This document shows positions 1 to 9,646 of a stretch of 64,000 nucleotides of DNA, in pieces. Source of the stretch: Streptomyces sp. PT12 (GTDB taxonomy: Bacteria; Actinomycetota; Actinomycetes; Streptomycetales; Streptomycetaceae). The notes beneath the pieces were generated by a model. The model ran no database searches. It was not told the origin of the DNA and saw only the letters and a program-made list of their open reading frames with translations. Each line of letters starts with the position of its first letter. Position 1 is the first letter of the stretch. A program made the position numbers and the translations under genes. Location of the stretch: contig NZ_QEST01000096.1 of NCBI RefSeq assembly GCF_003311645.1, positions 62,001 through 126,000 on the forward strand. The letters are read 5' to 3'.

Positions 1-1
1 G

Positions 2-166
2 GTCGCCCGCGACATAGAGACCACGGGTAACACGTCGGCCGCCTCCATCCCGCTCGCTATGGAGCGGATGCTGGCGACCGGCCAGGCGAGGAGCGGCGAC
101 ACCGCGCTCGTCATCGGCTTCGGGGCGGGTCTGGTCTACGCCGCCACGGTCGTTACCCTGCCCTGA
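2..166 (+). CDS. fabH: 3-oxoacyl-ACP synthase III, C-terminal end (partial)
   Basis: This is the last 54 codons of a gene that begins before the window. The stretch [16 protein letters not shown] carries the conserved Asn of the FabH Cys-His-Asn triad, followed by the usual [11 protein letters not shown]-terminal strand. FabH condenses an acyl-CoA primer with malonyl-ACP and starts type II fatty acid synthesis, choosing branched primers in streptomycetes. It sits 58 bases upstream of acpP and then fabF, the usual fab order, which supports the call although most of the protein is not visible. Confidence 0.9.
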   Translation, partial: VARDIETTGNTSAASIPLAMERMLATGQARSGDTALVIGFGAGLVYAATVVTLP

Positions 167-224
167 GCAAGATCCGATCAGCACCCCCGCGGTACCCCAC
201 CGCAGCACACGAAGGAGCGCCGCA

Positions 225-473
225 ATGGCTGCCACCAGGAAAGAGATCATCGCTGGTCTCGCCGACATCGTGAACGAGATCGCCGGCATCCCGCAGGACG
301 AGGTGACCGAGGAGAAGTCGTTCACCGACGACCTGGACGTGGACTCGCTGTCCATGGTCGAGGTCGTCGTCGCCGCCGAGGAGCGCTTCGGTGTCAAGAT
401 CCCGGACGACGACGTCAAGGGTCTGAAGACCGTCGGCGACGCGGTCGGGTACATCGAGTCGCACCAGAGCTGA
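225..473 (+). CDS. acpP: acyl carrier protein
   Basis: An 82-residue acidic protein of normal ACP length. Its DVDSLSMVEVV motif places the phosphopantetheine attachment Ser at residue 41, after an amphipathic first helix. It carries growing acyl chains as thioesters among the fatty acid synthase enzymes in the cytosol. The ATG is preceded by the Shine-Dalgarno-like GAAGGAG (about 211-217). It lies between fabH and fabF in one transcription direction, so it is the primary-metabolism ACP rather than a polyketide one. Confidence 0.95.
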   Translation: MAATRKEIIAGLADIVNEIAGIPQDEVTEEKSFTDDLDVDSLSMVEVVVAAEERFGVKIPDDDVKGLKTVGDAVGYIESHQS

Positions 474-559
474 CCGGCTCACCCCCAAGAAAGAACGCGC
501 GTGTCGCCACCCGCACACGGTGGCCCCGCACCGTCCCCGACAAGCGGAGAACTGATTCT

Positions 560-1822
<1,263 letters not shown>

Positions 1823-1830
1823 AGGCGCCC

Positions 1831-1880
1831 GGCGGAACGGCCCGCCCCCCGGCACGCGGCGGGAGGCGGGCCGTTCGCCG
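1831..1880. terminator. bidirectional hairpin between convergent fabF and fabH2
   Basis: A perfect 12-base stem, GAACGGCCCGCC (1835-1846) with GGCGGGCCGTTC (1865-1876), encloses an 18-base loop. It sits exactly between the stops of fabF (plus strand) and the second fabH (minus strand). There is no T-run, as is usual for streptomycete terminators. It could end transcription from both sides. Confidence 0.75.
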
Positions 1881-1883
1881 CCC

Positions 1884-2816
1884 TCAGGGGCAGTGCACGA
1901 CCTGCCCGGCCCAGGCCAGGCCCCCGCCGAACGCGAACAGCAGCACCGGCGCGCCCACCGGGACCTCACGCCGTTCGACCAGCTTGGCCAGGGCGAGCGG
2001 CACGGAGGCGGCCGAGGTGTTGCCCGAGACGGTCACATCGCGCGCGACCACGGCGTTCGGGGCGTCGATCGCCCGGGCCAGGGCCTCGATGATCCGCAGG
2101 TTCGCCTGGTGGGTGACGATCCCGGCCAGCTCGCCCGGCGCGATCCCGGCCCGCGCGCACGCCTCGCGGGCGAACGGCGCGAGCTCGGTCGTCGCCCAGC
2201 GGAAGACGCTCTGTCCCTCCTGCGCGAACCTGGGCCGCCACTCGTCCTGCATCCGCACCATGTCCCGCCGCGTCGGGTCGGAGCCCCACACGACGGGCCC
2301 GATCCCTTCCTCGTCCGACGCGCTCACCACGGCCGCCCCCGCCCCGTCGGCGAGGAGCACACACGTGGTGCGGTCGGTCCAGTCGGCGACGGCGGACATC
2401 TTCTCGGCGCCGATGACAAGCGCGTGCCGCACCGCGCCGGCCCGCACGCCGTGCTCGGCGGTGGCGAGCGCGGTGGTGAAGCCCGCGCAGCCGTTGTTGA
2501 GGTCGAACGCGACGGCCGAGGGGACGCCGAGGCGCCCGGCGACCTGGGCGGCGACGGACGGCACGCGGTCGACGGCGCTGCACGTGGCCACGATGACCTG
2601 CCCGATCTCGTCGGGCGCGAGCCCGGCCGCGGCCATGGCCTTGCCCGCGGCGGTCACGGCCATGTCCTGGACGGACTCGTCCCTGGCGACGCGGCGCGAG
2701 GTGATCCCGGTCCGCTGCCTGATCCATGCGTCGCTGGTGTCCACCATCCCGGCCAGGTCGTCGTTGGTCATCACATGCTCGGGCTGGTGGTACCCGACGG
2801 CGGAGATACGCGTCAT
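1884..2816 (-). CDS. beta-ketoacyl-ACP synthase III family protein (second FabH)
   Basis: A 310-residue FabH-family enzyme with the full triad: Cys110 in DLNNGCAGFTTAL, His in THQANLRIIEAL, and Asn in SGNTSAASVPLAL. It differs clearly from the housekeeping FabH whose tail opens the window, for example in its closing AFGGGLAWAGQ. The start is set at the ATG giving MTRISAVGYHQPEH, because longer extensions would run through the tetR operator. It is divergent from a tetR gene, 36 bases or more away across a palindromic operator, so it is probably under that repressor. It may prime with an unusual acyl-CoA; the substrate is not visible from sequence. Confidence 0.85.
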   Translation of the reverse strand: MTRISAVGYHQPEHVMTNDDLAGMVDTSDAWIRQRTGITSRRVARDESVQDMAVTAAGKAMAAAGLAPDEIGQVIVATCSAVDRVPSVAAQVAGRLGVPSAVAFDLNNGCAGFTTALATAEHGVRAGAVRHALVIGAEKMSAVADWTDRTTCVLLADGAGAAVVSASDEEGIGPVVWGSDPTRRDMVRMQDEWRPRFAQEGQSVFRWATTELAPFAREACARAGIAPGELAGIVTHQANLRIIEALARAIDAPNAVVARDVTVSGNTSAASVPLALAKLVERREVPVGAPVLLFAFGGGLAWAGQVVHCP

Positions 2817-2830
2817 GGGCACAGGATAGC

Positions 2831-2861
2831 GACCGATCGGTCGGTCTCTATAATGGAACGC
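2831..2861 (+). promoter_or_regulatory. TetR operator and TATAAT promoter for a leaderless mRNA
   Basis: GACCGATCGGTC (2831-2842) is a perfect palindrome followed by another CGGT, the classic shape of a TetR-family operator. TATAAT (2849-2854) lies 7 bases before the ATG at 2862, so transcription would start at or next to that start codon. The site is also just upstream of the divergent fabH2 gene, so one bound repressor could block both genes. Confidence 0.65.
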
Positions 2862-3494
2862 ATGAGCCCCCGTCACTCCGCCGCCGAGGCGCGTCGCACG
2901 CGCGAGCGCATCATCGAGCGGGGTGTTGACGTCGCCTCGGTCGAGGGTCTTGAGGGGCTGACGATCGGCCGCCTCGCCGCGGACCTGGGCATCAGCAAGT
3001 CGGGCCTGCTCGGCCACTTCGGCACCAAGCAGGCGCTCCAGCTGGCCGCGCTCGAACGCGCGGCGGTCATCTTCGACCGCGAGGTCTGGCGCCCCGCCTC
3101 GGGCACCACCCCGGGCCTGCCCAGGCTGCGGGCGGTGTGCGACGCGTGGATCTCCTACCTGGTGCGCGGCGTGTTCCCCGGCGGCTGCCTGTTCGTCAGC
3201 TCCACGTTCGAACAGGACGGCCGCACGGGCCCGGTCCGCGCGCTCCTCCGCCGCCAGTTCCGCGCGTGGCAGCGCCGCCTGACGGCGGAGATCCGCACCG
3301 CGGTCCGCGCGGGCGACCTCCCCCGCGACACCGACCCGGACCAGCTGGTCTTCGAGCTGTACGGCGTGATGATGAGCCTGAACCACACCACCCAACTGGC
3401 CCCCACCCCCCAGGCCCCCACCCAGGCCACAAGGGCGATCACCCGCCTCCTGTCCCCCGAACGAGACCACGACAACGCGCCCGGCCCAGGGTGA
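2862..3494 (+). CDS. TetR family transcriptional regulator
   Basis: A 210-residue protein. The N-terminal helix-turn-helix is TIGRLAADLGISKSGLLGHF (about residues 40-59) and a TetR_C_6-like ligand domain follows. I chose the ATG at 2862 because the -10 box at 2849 predicts a leaderless transcript starting there; an ATG at 2853 would overlap that box. It is divergent from the second fabH with a shared operator, so it probably represses itself and that gene in response to an acyl compound. The last 20 residues are Pro-rich. Confidence 0.85.
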   Translation: MSPRHSAAEARRTRERIIERGVDVASVEGLEGLTIGRLAADLGISKSGLLGHFGTKQALQLAALERAAVIFDREVWRPASGTTPGLPRLRAVCDAWISYLVRGVFPGGCLFVSSTFEQDGRTGPVRALLRRQFRAWQRRLTAEIRTAVRAGDLPRDTDPDQLVFELYGVMMSLNHTTQLAPTPQAPTQATRAITRLLSPERDHDNAPGPG

Positions 3495-3608
3495 CCTGTC
3501 GGCATGACACACCCGCACCACCGCGAAGCACACCCCACCCCGCGGACGACCACACGCCCCGCCGCAGGCGCCAACACGCCCGCACCCCACCCCACCGCAG
3601 GCGGCCGC

Positions 3609-4499
3609 TCAGCCCGCGGCAGGCGGAAAGCTCGCGAAGTACGACGCCGCCGTGTCCTCGCGGCCGTGGCCGTGGTCCGAGGCGCGCCGCAGGCGTTCCG
3701 CGCCCGCCATGGCCAGGTCGAGGCGGACGTCCGCCCGTTCCGCCGCCGCGAGGATCAGGCGCGCGTCCTTCTCCGCCGTGTCCACGGCGAACGTCGGCGT
3801 GTAGTCGTCGGAGCGGATCACCTCGGCCTTGATCCGCAGATAGGGCATGTCGAGCGTGCCGCCCTCGAGCGCGTCGAGGAGCCGCTGGGGGTCCACGTCG
3901 AGCGCCCGGGCGAGGGCCATCGCCTCGGCCGCGCCATGGGTGACGGCCAGCGCCCAGCTGTTGCAGACGAGCTTCAGGCGCGAGCCCGCGCCCGCCTCGT
4001 CACCCAGCCACAGCGTGCGGCGGCCGATCGCGGCCAGCACGGGCTCGGCGCGTTCCCTCGCCGTCGCGGGCCCCGACGCCATCACCACGAGCTGCCCGGT
4101 CTCCGCGGGCTGCTGGGTGCCGAGCACGGGCGCGTCCACAAATGACAGGCCGCGTTCCCGCGCGAAGCCCGTGAGCGGGGGCAGTCCGTCGAGGCCCGTG
4201 GTGCCGCTCTGGATCCAGACGGTCCCCGAGCGCAGCGACGGCTCGGCGGCACGCATCGCGGAGAGCGTGGCCGCGCCGTCGTGGAGCATGGTCAGCACGA
4301 CCTCCGCGCCGTCCACCGCCTCGGCCGCGGTGTCGGTGACCCGGGCGCCGTCGGCGGCCAGCGGCTCCGCCTTGGCCCGGGTGCGGTTCCACACCCGCAC
4401 GTCGAACCCGGCGCGGCACAGGTTGCGGGCCATCGCGAAGCCCATGATGCCGGTGCCGAGAACGCTGACGGTGATGATGCGGTCCTGTTGATCAGTCAT
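3609..4499 (-). CDS. NAD(P)-dependent oxidoreductase, 3-hydroxyisobutyrate dehydrogenase family
   Basis: A 296-residue member of the beta-hydroxyacid dehydrogenase family. The N-terminal Rossmann motif is VSVLGTGIMGFAMARNL. The substrate-binding signature DAPVLGTQQPAETGQL follows, then the catalytic Lys in GSRLKLVCNSWA. Such enzymes oxidise 3-hydroxyisobutyrate, tartronate semialdehyde and similar acids, or reduce small aldehydes or imines; which one applies here is not clear. It lies between the tetR gene and DUF3145 and is read toward tetR. It looks intact and of normal length. Confidence 0.85.
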   Translation of the reverse strand: MTDQQDRIITVSVLGTGIMGFAMARNLCRAGFDVRVWNRTRAKAEPLAADGARVTDTAAEAVDGAEVVLTMLHDGAATLSAMRAAEPSLRSGTVWIQSGTTGLDGLPPLTGFARERGLSFVDAPVLGTQQPAETGQLVVMASGPATARERAEPVLAAIGRRTLWLGDEAGAGSRLKLVCNSWALAVTHGAAEAMALARALDVDPQRLLDALEGGTLDMPYLRIKAEVIRSDDYTPTFAVDTAEKDARLILAAAERADVRLDLAMAGAERLRRASDHGHGREDTAASYFASFPPAAG

Positions 4500-4516
4500 G
4501 ACCGCACGCTAAACGG

Positions 4517-5011
4517 TCAGACCACCTGGTGCAGCCACCGGACGGGCGCGCCATCGCCCGCGTGCCTGAACGGTTCCAGCTCGTCGTCCCACGGCTTGCC
4601 GAGCAGCCTGGCGATCTCGGCCTGGAGGTCGCTCTCGCCCCGCGCGGAGCGGTTCGCGGCGGCGCGCAGCCGGTCCTCGGGGATCATGATGTCGCCGTGG
4701 ATGCCGGTCACCGCGTGGTAGATGCCGAGCTCGGGGGTGCAGCTGTAGCGCTCGCCCTCCGCCGCGGGGGACGGCTCGGACGTCACCTCGAAGCGCAGCA
4801 GGTGCCAGCCGCGCAGGGCGGAGGCGAGCTTGGAGGCGGTGGCGGGCTCGCCCTGCCAGGACAGCTCGGCGCGCCAGGTGCCGGGCGAGGCGGGCTGTTT
4901 GGTCCAGTCCAGGCTGACGCGGGCGCCGAGGACCCCGGCCGCGGCCCATTCGATGTGGGGACACAGGGCCCGGGGGGCGGAGTGCACATACAGAACACCG
5001 CGTGTCGTCAT
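4517..5011 (-). CDS. DUF3145 family protein
   Basis: A 164-residue protein starting MTTRGVLYVHSAPRALCPHIEW, which I recognise as the actinobacterial DUF3145 family. Its function is unknown. In streptomycetes this gene usually sits directly after fabF. Here about 2.7 kb carrying fabH2, tetR and a dehydrogenase separates the two, and it is read on the opposite strand. The upstream side (5088-5101) holds a tandem AACAGTA-AACAGTA that may be part of its promoter. Confidence 0.85.
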   Translation of the reverse strand: MTTRGVLYVHSAPRALCPHIEWAAAGVLGARVSLDWTKQPASPGTWRAELSWQGEPATASKLASALRGWHLLRFEVTSEPSPAAEGERYSCTPELGIYHAVTGIHGDIMIPEDRLRAAANRSARGESDLQAEIARLLGKPWDDELEPFRHAGDGAPVRWLHQVV

Positions 5012-5278
5012 CGGACCTCCACTCTCGCCGGTCTGCGCCCGCCGTGAGCTTCAAGGCGCCCCCTGGAAGCCCCCGGAATCACGCACGAACAGTAAACAGT
5101 ATTCATGCCTTTTCTTGGCAAAGGGGACAGCGGTTGACGTCAGGTCATCTTTTAGCCTTGTCACGGGGCGCGTGTCAGGCGTCGCCCGCCGCCAGACACA
5201 TCTGCCGGAAAACGCTAGACCAAGCTACCGCCCGCCCACCCGCCCCATGGACACCCCGGAACCCCCGAAGGAGGCCGC

Positions 5279-6187
5279 ATGCCGGTCAGCCGTCGCGCCC
5301 TCGCCCTGCCCGTCGCCGCCGTTGCCCTGTTCGCCGCGGGCACGATCTCCTGCACCTCCTCCTCCGCGTCCGACGACGAGGACTCGGCCCCCGGGCCGGG
5401 CGGCGGGCAGGCCGAGGAGGAGGCCGAGCCCGCACCCCGGTGGAACACCAGCCCGGCCTCGCTCGCGGCGATCGGCGACTCGATCACCCGGGCGTTCGAC
5501 GCCTGCGCCCTGCTCTCCGACTGCCCCGAGGCGTCCTGGGCCACCGGGACGGAGCCGGAGGTGGCGAGCCTGGCGACGCAGTTAATGGGGGACGGCGCCG
5601 ACGTCTCGGAGCGCTCGTGGAACCTCGCCGAGTCGGGCGCGACGGCGAGCGACCTGCCCGACCAGGCCCGGCGGATCGTGGGGTACGAGCCCGAGCTGGT
5701 GACGGTGATGATCGGCGGGAACGACGCGTGCGCCTCCGATCTGGAGTCGATGACCTCCGTCGACGACTTCCGCGCGCACTTCACCGAGACGATGGACATC
5801 ATCAGGGGCCAACTGCCGGACACACAGGTCTATGTGTCGAGCGTGCCCGACCTGATGCGGCTGTGGTCCGAGGGCAGCGAGTCGCTCGTGGCGCGCACGG
5901 TGTGGCAGGTCGCGAACATCTGCCCTTCGATGCTCGACGACGCGGGCGACGACTCGGCCGAGGCGGTCGAGCGCCGGGAGGCGGTGCGGGAGCGGGTGCG
6001 GGAGTACAACGCCGCGCTCGACGCGGTGTGCGCCGATGACGCGCTGTGCCGTTACGACGGGGGCGCCGTCTTCGACTTCGCGTTTACGACGCACCACCTC
6101 AGCGACTTCGACTGGTTCCACCCGAGCCGCGAGGGCCAGGCGACGCTGGCCGAGCTCGCCTACGAGCAGATCACCGCGGGGTCCTAG
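5279..6187 (+). CDS. secreted SGNH/GDSL-hydrolase lipoprotein
   Basis: A 302-residue esterase-like protein. The N-terminus has a short positive region, a hydrophobic stretch and a lipobox ending TISC (Cys25), then an acidic Ser/Glu/Pro-rich linker, so it should be membrane-anchored outside the cell. The SGNH blocks are present: IGDSI (nucleophile Ser), MIGGND, and DWFHPS with the catalytic Asp and His. Six or more extra Cys suggest disulfides. The ATG at 5279 follows AAGGAGG. The likely activity is hydrolysis of lipid or acetyl esters. Its TAG stop shares a CTAG palindrome with the stop of the convergent gene. Confidence 0.85.
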   Translation: MPVSRRALALPVAAVALFAAGTISCTSSSASDDEDSAPGPGGGQAEEEAEPAPRWNTSPASLAAIGDSITRAFDACALLSDCPEASWATGTEPEVASLATQLMGDGADVSERSWNLAESGATASDLPDQARRIVGYEPELVTVMIGGNDACASDLESMTSVDDFRAHFTETMDIIRGQLPDTQVYVSSVPDLMRLWSEGSESLVARTVWQVANICPSMLDDAGDDSAEAVERREAVRERVREYNAALDAVCADDALCRYDGGAVFDFAFTTHHLSDFDWFHPSREGQATLAELAYEQITAGS

Positions 6188-6590
6188 GCCCCGACCTCCG
6201 CCCGCAGGTGTGCGCGGGCCCAGTCCTCGAAGGGGGTGAGGGGGATGCCCAGATCCCTGGCGAAGCGCGGGCGGGCGGGCTGGGGCGCCACGTTCAGCCA
6301 CGCGTGGTTGGCGCCCACGGCGGGCATCCCCGCGGCGAACGCCTCCTCCTCGGTCATGTCGGGCGCGGGGATCCGCGTGCCGAGGACGCGGGAGATGACA
6401 TCGGCGATCTCGGCCATCGACAGGTGCTCGCTCGCCAGCTCCAGCTCGACCCGGTGGAAGCGCCGGGGGTCGGCGACGGCCGCCACGACCGTGGCGCCCG
6501 TGACCAGGACGGGGACGGAATCGGCGGGCACATCGGCGGGCACATCGGCGGCATATCGGCGGGCATATCGGCGGGGCTTGCGACGGACAT
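6184..6590 (-). pseudogene. broken NmrA-type NAD(P)-binding protein
   Basis: The remnant keeps the start of a Rossmann fold (VPVLVTGAT) joined directly to the C-terminal part of an NmrA-like protein (HRVELELASEHLSMAEIADV and onward), so the middle of the gene is gone. The natural ATG at 6590, preceded by GAGGAG, opens a Pro-Ala-Asp-Met/Val repeat made of 12-base units. One unit has only 11 bases, which throws the start out of frame with the rest. Divergent from a tetR gene with twin operators, it was probably that regulator's target. Confidence 0.7.
6535..6578 (-). repeat. 12-base tandem repeat with one 11-base unit
   Basis: Reading the plus strand, ATCGGCGGGCAC, ATCGGCGGGCAC, ATCGGCGGCAT and ATCGGCGGGCAT follow one another. 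The third copy has lost a G. On the minus strand the units encode Pro-Ala-Asp-Val or Pro-Ala-Asp-Met near the start of the NmrA-type gene, so the one-base loss shifts the frame. This is a typical slippage site. Confidence 0.85.
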
Positions 6591-6610
6591 GCTGCTCCTC
6601 GGGACGCGTT

Positions 6611-6664
6611 AAACGGCGGGGCCCGCCGTTTTCACCCGGGTACGATACGGCGGGGCCCGCCACT
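6611..6664. promoter_or_regulatory. two TetR operators flanking a -10 box
   Basis: AAACGGCGGGGCCCGCCGTTT (6611-6631) has perfect 10-base arms around a central G. A second copy, ACGGCGGGGCCCGCCACT (6647-6664), has one weakened arm; the centres are 34 bases apart. TACGAT (6641-6646) between them is a fair -10 box for the tetR gene starting at 6687. The arrangement predicts autorepression and control of the divergent NmrA-type gene. Confidence 0.7.
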
Positions 6665-6686
6665 GAGCGATCCTGGAGATGACGCC

Positions 6687-7289
6687 ATGGCCGAGACCCA
6701 GCGGGCGGACGCCCGGCGCAACCACGCGCGGATCCTCGCCGTGGCCGAGGACGAGGTGGCCACGCGGGGCGCCGCGGCCTCCCTCGAACGGATCGCCCGC
6801 ACCGCGGGGGTCGGCTCGGCGACCGTGCGCCGCCACTTCCCCACCCGCCGCGCCCTGCTGGAGGAGGTCTCCCGGCAGCGGATCGAGGCGCTGTGCGCCC
6901 GCGCCCGTGACCTGGTGGAGCGGGGCGGCGACAGCCGCGAGGCGCTGCTCGACTGGCTGGGCGACGTCGTCACCTACTGCGTCACCGCCGCGGGGCTCGC
7001 GACCGCGCTGAGCTACGACGCCGCGGGGGCCGACCCCGCGCACGGCAACGCCTGCTCGGCGGCCCTCGAAGAGGCGGCCGAGCCCCTGCTCGAACGCGCC
7101 GCGCGGGACGGCGCGGTGGCGGAGGGCGTCACCGTCGAGGACCTGATCACGCTGAGCGTCGGCATCGCCCTGGCCGCGGAGCACCACCGCGACCCGGCCG
7201 CCAGGGCGGGCGAGCTGTTCCGGCTGACCGTGGCGGGGCTGAGCCCCGAGCACCGGAGGCGGGGTTCCCAACGCCTGCTGGAGGCGTAA
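6687..7289 (+). CDS. TetR family transcriptional regulator
   Basis: A 200-residue protein. The N-terminal helix-turn-helix is LERIARTAGVGSATVRRHF (about residues 34-52), and a C-terminal domain of the SbtR-like type often seen beside NmrA oxidoreductases follows. It is divergent from the broken NmrA-type gene and has two matching palindromic operators upstream. The gene itself is intact, so it may now control only itself or genes elsewhere. The ATG at 6687 follows CTGGAGATG. Confidence 0.85.
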   Translation: MAETQRADARRNHARILAVAEDEVATRGAAASLERIARTAGVGSATVRRHFPTRRALLEEVSRQRIEALCARARDLVERGGDSREALLDWLGDVVTYCVTAAGLATALSYDAAGADPAHGNACSAALEEAAEPLLERAARDGAVAEGVTVEDLITLSVGIALAAEHHRDPAARAGELFRLTVAGLSPEHRRRGSQRLLEA

Positions 7290-7292
7290 CCA

Positions 7293-7353
7293 TTGACAGG
7301 GTATGCCCCCGCTCCTAACGTTCTCGCCAGCATTTCGAACAGCTGACGAAATC
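7293..7353 (+). promoter_or_regulatory. promoter and possible operator of the sugar-acid operon
   Basis: TTGACA (7293-7298), a 17-base spacer and TAACGT (7316-7321) make a sigma-HrdB-like promoter. Just downstream is ATTTCG-9-CGAAAT (7332-7352), then CTCGAACATGGT. Nearly the same promoter and a TTCAAACATGGT element recur before the ABC transporter at 10675, which suggests one regulator for both units. Confidence 0.55.
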
Positions 7354-7379
7354 TCGAACATGGTGGAGGGCTGGCACCC

Positions 7380-8546
7380 GTGCGCATCACCGGAATCAGC
7401 ACGCATGTCGTCGGAACCCCCTGGCGGAACCTCACCTATGTGCGGGTCCACACCGACGAGGGACTGACCGGCGTCGGCGAGACGCGCATGCTGGGGCACA
7501 CCGACGCGCTGCTCGGCTATCTGAAGGAGGCCGAGGCCAACCACATCGCGGGATCCGACCCGTTCGCGGTCGAGGACCTGGTACGCCGCATGAAGTACGG
7601 CGACTACGGGCGGGCCGGGGAGATCGTGATGTCCGGCATCGCGTGCGTGGAGATGGCCTGCTGGGACATCAAGGGCAAGGCGCTCGGGGTGCCGGTGTGG
7701 CAGCTGCTCGGCGGCAGGGCCGACGCGTCGGACGACCGGGTCAAGGCGTACGCCAACGGCTGGTACACCGTCGAGCGCGCGCCCGACGCGTTCCACAAGG
7801 CGGCCCGCGCGGTGGTGGAGCGCGGGTATCGCGCGCTCAAGCTCGACCCGTTCGGCACGGGAAGCTTCGAACTCGACCACGCCGAGACCGTTCGCTCACT
7901 CTCCCTGGTCGAGGCGGTCCGTGACGCGATCGGTCCCGAGGCCGAGCTGCTGCTCGAGATGCACGGCCGCTTCTCGCCAGCGACCGCGATCCGGCTGGCG
8001 CGCGAGCTCGAGCCGTTCGCGCCCTCGTGGCTTGAGGAGCCGGTGCCGCCGGAGAACCTCAAGGCGCTCGCCAAGGTCGCCGAGCGCACGGCGCTGCCCA
8101 TCGCCACGGGCGAGCGCATCCACGACCGGATCGAGTTCCGCGAGCTGCTGGAGTCGCAGGCGGCCGACATCATCCAGCCCGACGTGGGCCACATCGGCGG
8201 CATCGGGGAGGCGCGCAAGCTGGCCGCCACCGCGGAGGCGCACTATGTGCTCGTCGCCCCGCACAACGTCGGCGGCTCGGTGCTCACCGCCGCCAGCCTC
8301 CAACTGGCGGGCTGCACCCCGAACTTCAAGATCCTTGAGCACTTCAACGACTTCGCCGACGCCGAGATCAAGAAGGTCGTCAAGGGCGCGCCCCAGGTGG
8401 TCGACGGCTACTTCACGCTCTCCCACGAGCCCGGGCTCGGCGTCGAGCTGGACACGGACGCGGCGGCCGAGTTCCCGCAGCAGCGCGCGCGCTTCAACCT
8501 GTGGGCCGAGGACTGGCACAAGCGGGACGGCGGGGCGCGGCGGTGA
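7380..8546 (+). CDS. enolase-superfamily sugar-acid dehydratase (mandelate racemase/galactonate dehydratase-like)
   Basis: A 388-residue protein with an N-terminal capping domain (to about residue 115) and a C-terminal TIM barrel. Visible active-site segments are LLLEMHGRFS (metal Glu and the E-x-H His acid seen in galactonate dehydratase-like members), WLEEPVPPEN and IATGERIHDR (metal Glu residues), and APHNVGGS (barrel His). These enzymes remove water from aldonic acids to give 2-keto-3-deoxy acids. It heads an operon with a Zn dehydrogenase (4-base GTGA overlap), fitting oxidative sugar breakdown. The GTG start at 7380 follows GGTGGAGGG. The exact sugar acid is unknown. Confidence 0.8.
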   Translation: MRITGISTHVVGTPWRNLTYVRVHTDEGLTGVGETRMLGHTDALLGYLKEAEANHIAGSDPFAVEDLVRRMKYGDYGRAGEIVMSGIACVEMACWDIKGKALGVPVWQLLGGRADASDDRVKAYANGWYTVERAPDAFHKAARAVVERGYRALKLDPFGTGSFELDHAETVRSLSLVEAVRDAIGPEAELLLEMHGRFSPATAIRLARELEPFAPSWLEEPVPPENLKALAKVAERTALPIATGERIHDRIEFRELLESQAADIIQPDVGHIGGIGEARKLAATAEAHYVLVAPHNVGGSVLTAASLQLAGCTPNFKILEHFNDFADAEIKKVVKGAPQVVDGYFTLSHEPGLGVELDTDAAAEFPQQRARFNLWAEDWHKRDGGARR

Positions 8547-9574
8547 CCGCGGCGCGCAGCGTCCTCGTCGAACGCCCCGGCGCCCACCGGCTGGTGACCG
8601 CCGAGGCGCCTCCGGTGCCGGGCCCTGGCGAGGTGCGGGTGGCCGTGCACGCCGCGGGGATCTGCGCGAGCGACCGCGAGGTCTACGACGGCACGCGCGC
8701 CGATGGCTATGTGCGCTATCCCGTGGTGCCGGGCCACGAGTGGTCGGGCACGGTGGCCGAGGCGGGGCCGGGCGTCGACGCGTCGCTCGTCGGGCGCCCG
8801 TGCGTGGGCGAGGGATTCCGGGCGTGCGGGGTGTGCGAGCGGTGCCGCTCGGGCGAGACCAGCCTGTGCACGGCCGGGTACGAGGAGACCGGGTTCACCA
8901 GCCCTGGCGCGTTCGCCGACCATCTGGTGCTGCCCGCGCGGCTGTTGCACCTGCTGGACGACGGGGCCGACCTGACCGCCGCCGCCCTTCTCGAACCCGC
9001 GGCCGTGGTCGCGGCCGCCGTGCTGCGCGCCGCCCCGCGCGCCGGGGAGCGCGTGGCGGTGGTGGGCGCCGGAACGCTCGGGCTGCTCGCCGTCCAGCTG
9101 CTCGCCGCCTGGTCCCCGGCCGACCTCGTCGCCGTGGACCCCCGCGACCGGCCGCGGACGCGGGCCGCCGCGATGGGCGCGAGCCGCGCCGCGCCGCCCG
9201 ACGAGGCGGCCGAGCTGCACGGCGGGTTCGACCTGGTCGTCGAGACCGCGGGCGCCCCCGGCACCGCGCGGGACGCGTGCCTGCTGGCGCGGCGCGGCGG
9301 GCGCGTCGTGCTCACCGGGCTGCCCGCGCCTGGCGCCCTCGGCATCGACCCGGTGCTCGTCGCGGTCGGCCAGCTGACCGTCGCGGGCGTCTTCGGCGCA
9401 CCGCCCGCCGCCTGGGCGTACGCCACCCGCGCGTTCCGCCTCGGGCTGCTGCGCCCCGGGGCGCTCGTCACGCACCGGCTGCCGCTCGAATCGTTCGGAG
9501 AAGCGATCGAGCTGGTCGGTAGCGGCGACCCCGAGGTGGGCAAGGTTCTCCTCGAACCCCGGGGGGACCGTTGA
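8543..9574 (+). CDS. zinc-dependent alcohol/sugar dehydrogenase
   Basis: A 343-residue medium-chain dehydrogenase. The catalytic zinc site is AAGICASD and GHEWSGTV. The structural zinc site has four Cys in ACGVCERCRSGETSLC. The NAD(P) fold shows VAVVGAGTLGLLAVQLLA. It would oxidise a sugar or polyol as the first step before lactone opening and dehydration by the preceding enzyme. The GTG at 8543 overlaps the dehydratase stop as GTGA, so the two are translationally coupled. Length is normal and nothing looks damaged. Confidence 0.85.
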   Translation: MTAARSVLVERPGAHRLVTAEAPPVPGPGEVRVAVHAAGICASDREVYDGTRADGYVRYPVVPGHEWSGTVAEAGPGVDASLVGRPCVGEGFRACGVCERCRSGETSLCTAGYEETGFTSPGAFADHLVLPARLLHLLDDGADLTAAALLEPAAVVAAAVLRAAPRAGERVAVVGAGTLGLLAVQLLAAWSPADLVAVDPRDRPRTRAAAMGASRAAPPDEAAELHGGFDLVVETAGAPGTARDACLLARRGGRVVLTGLPAPGALGIDPVLVAVGQLTVAGVFGAPPAAWAYATRAFRLGLLRPGALVTHRLPLESFGEAIELVGSGDPEVGKVLLEPRGDR

Positions 9575-9646
9575 CGCCTGCCGCGCCGAACGAACGCCGA
9601 GATCCCGAACGCCGAACCACCGAACCACCGCGAACACTGGAGCATC

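Noticed and set aside
1884-3590. Extended 568-residue version of the second FabH
   Set aside because: The extra 258 N-terminal residues would run antisense through tetR and its operator. FabH homology begins at MTRISAVGYH (2816).
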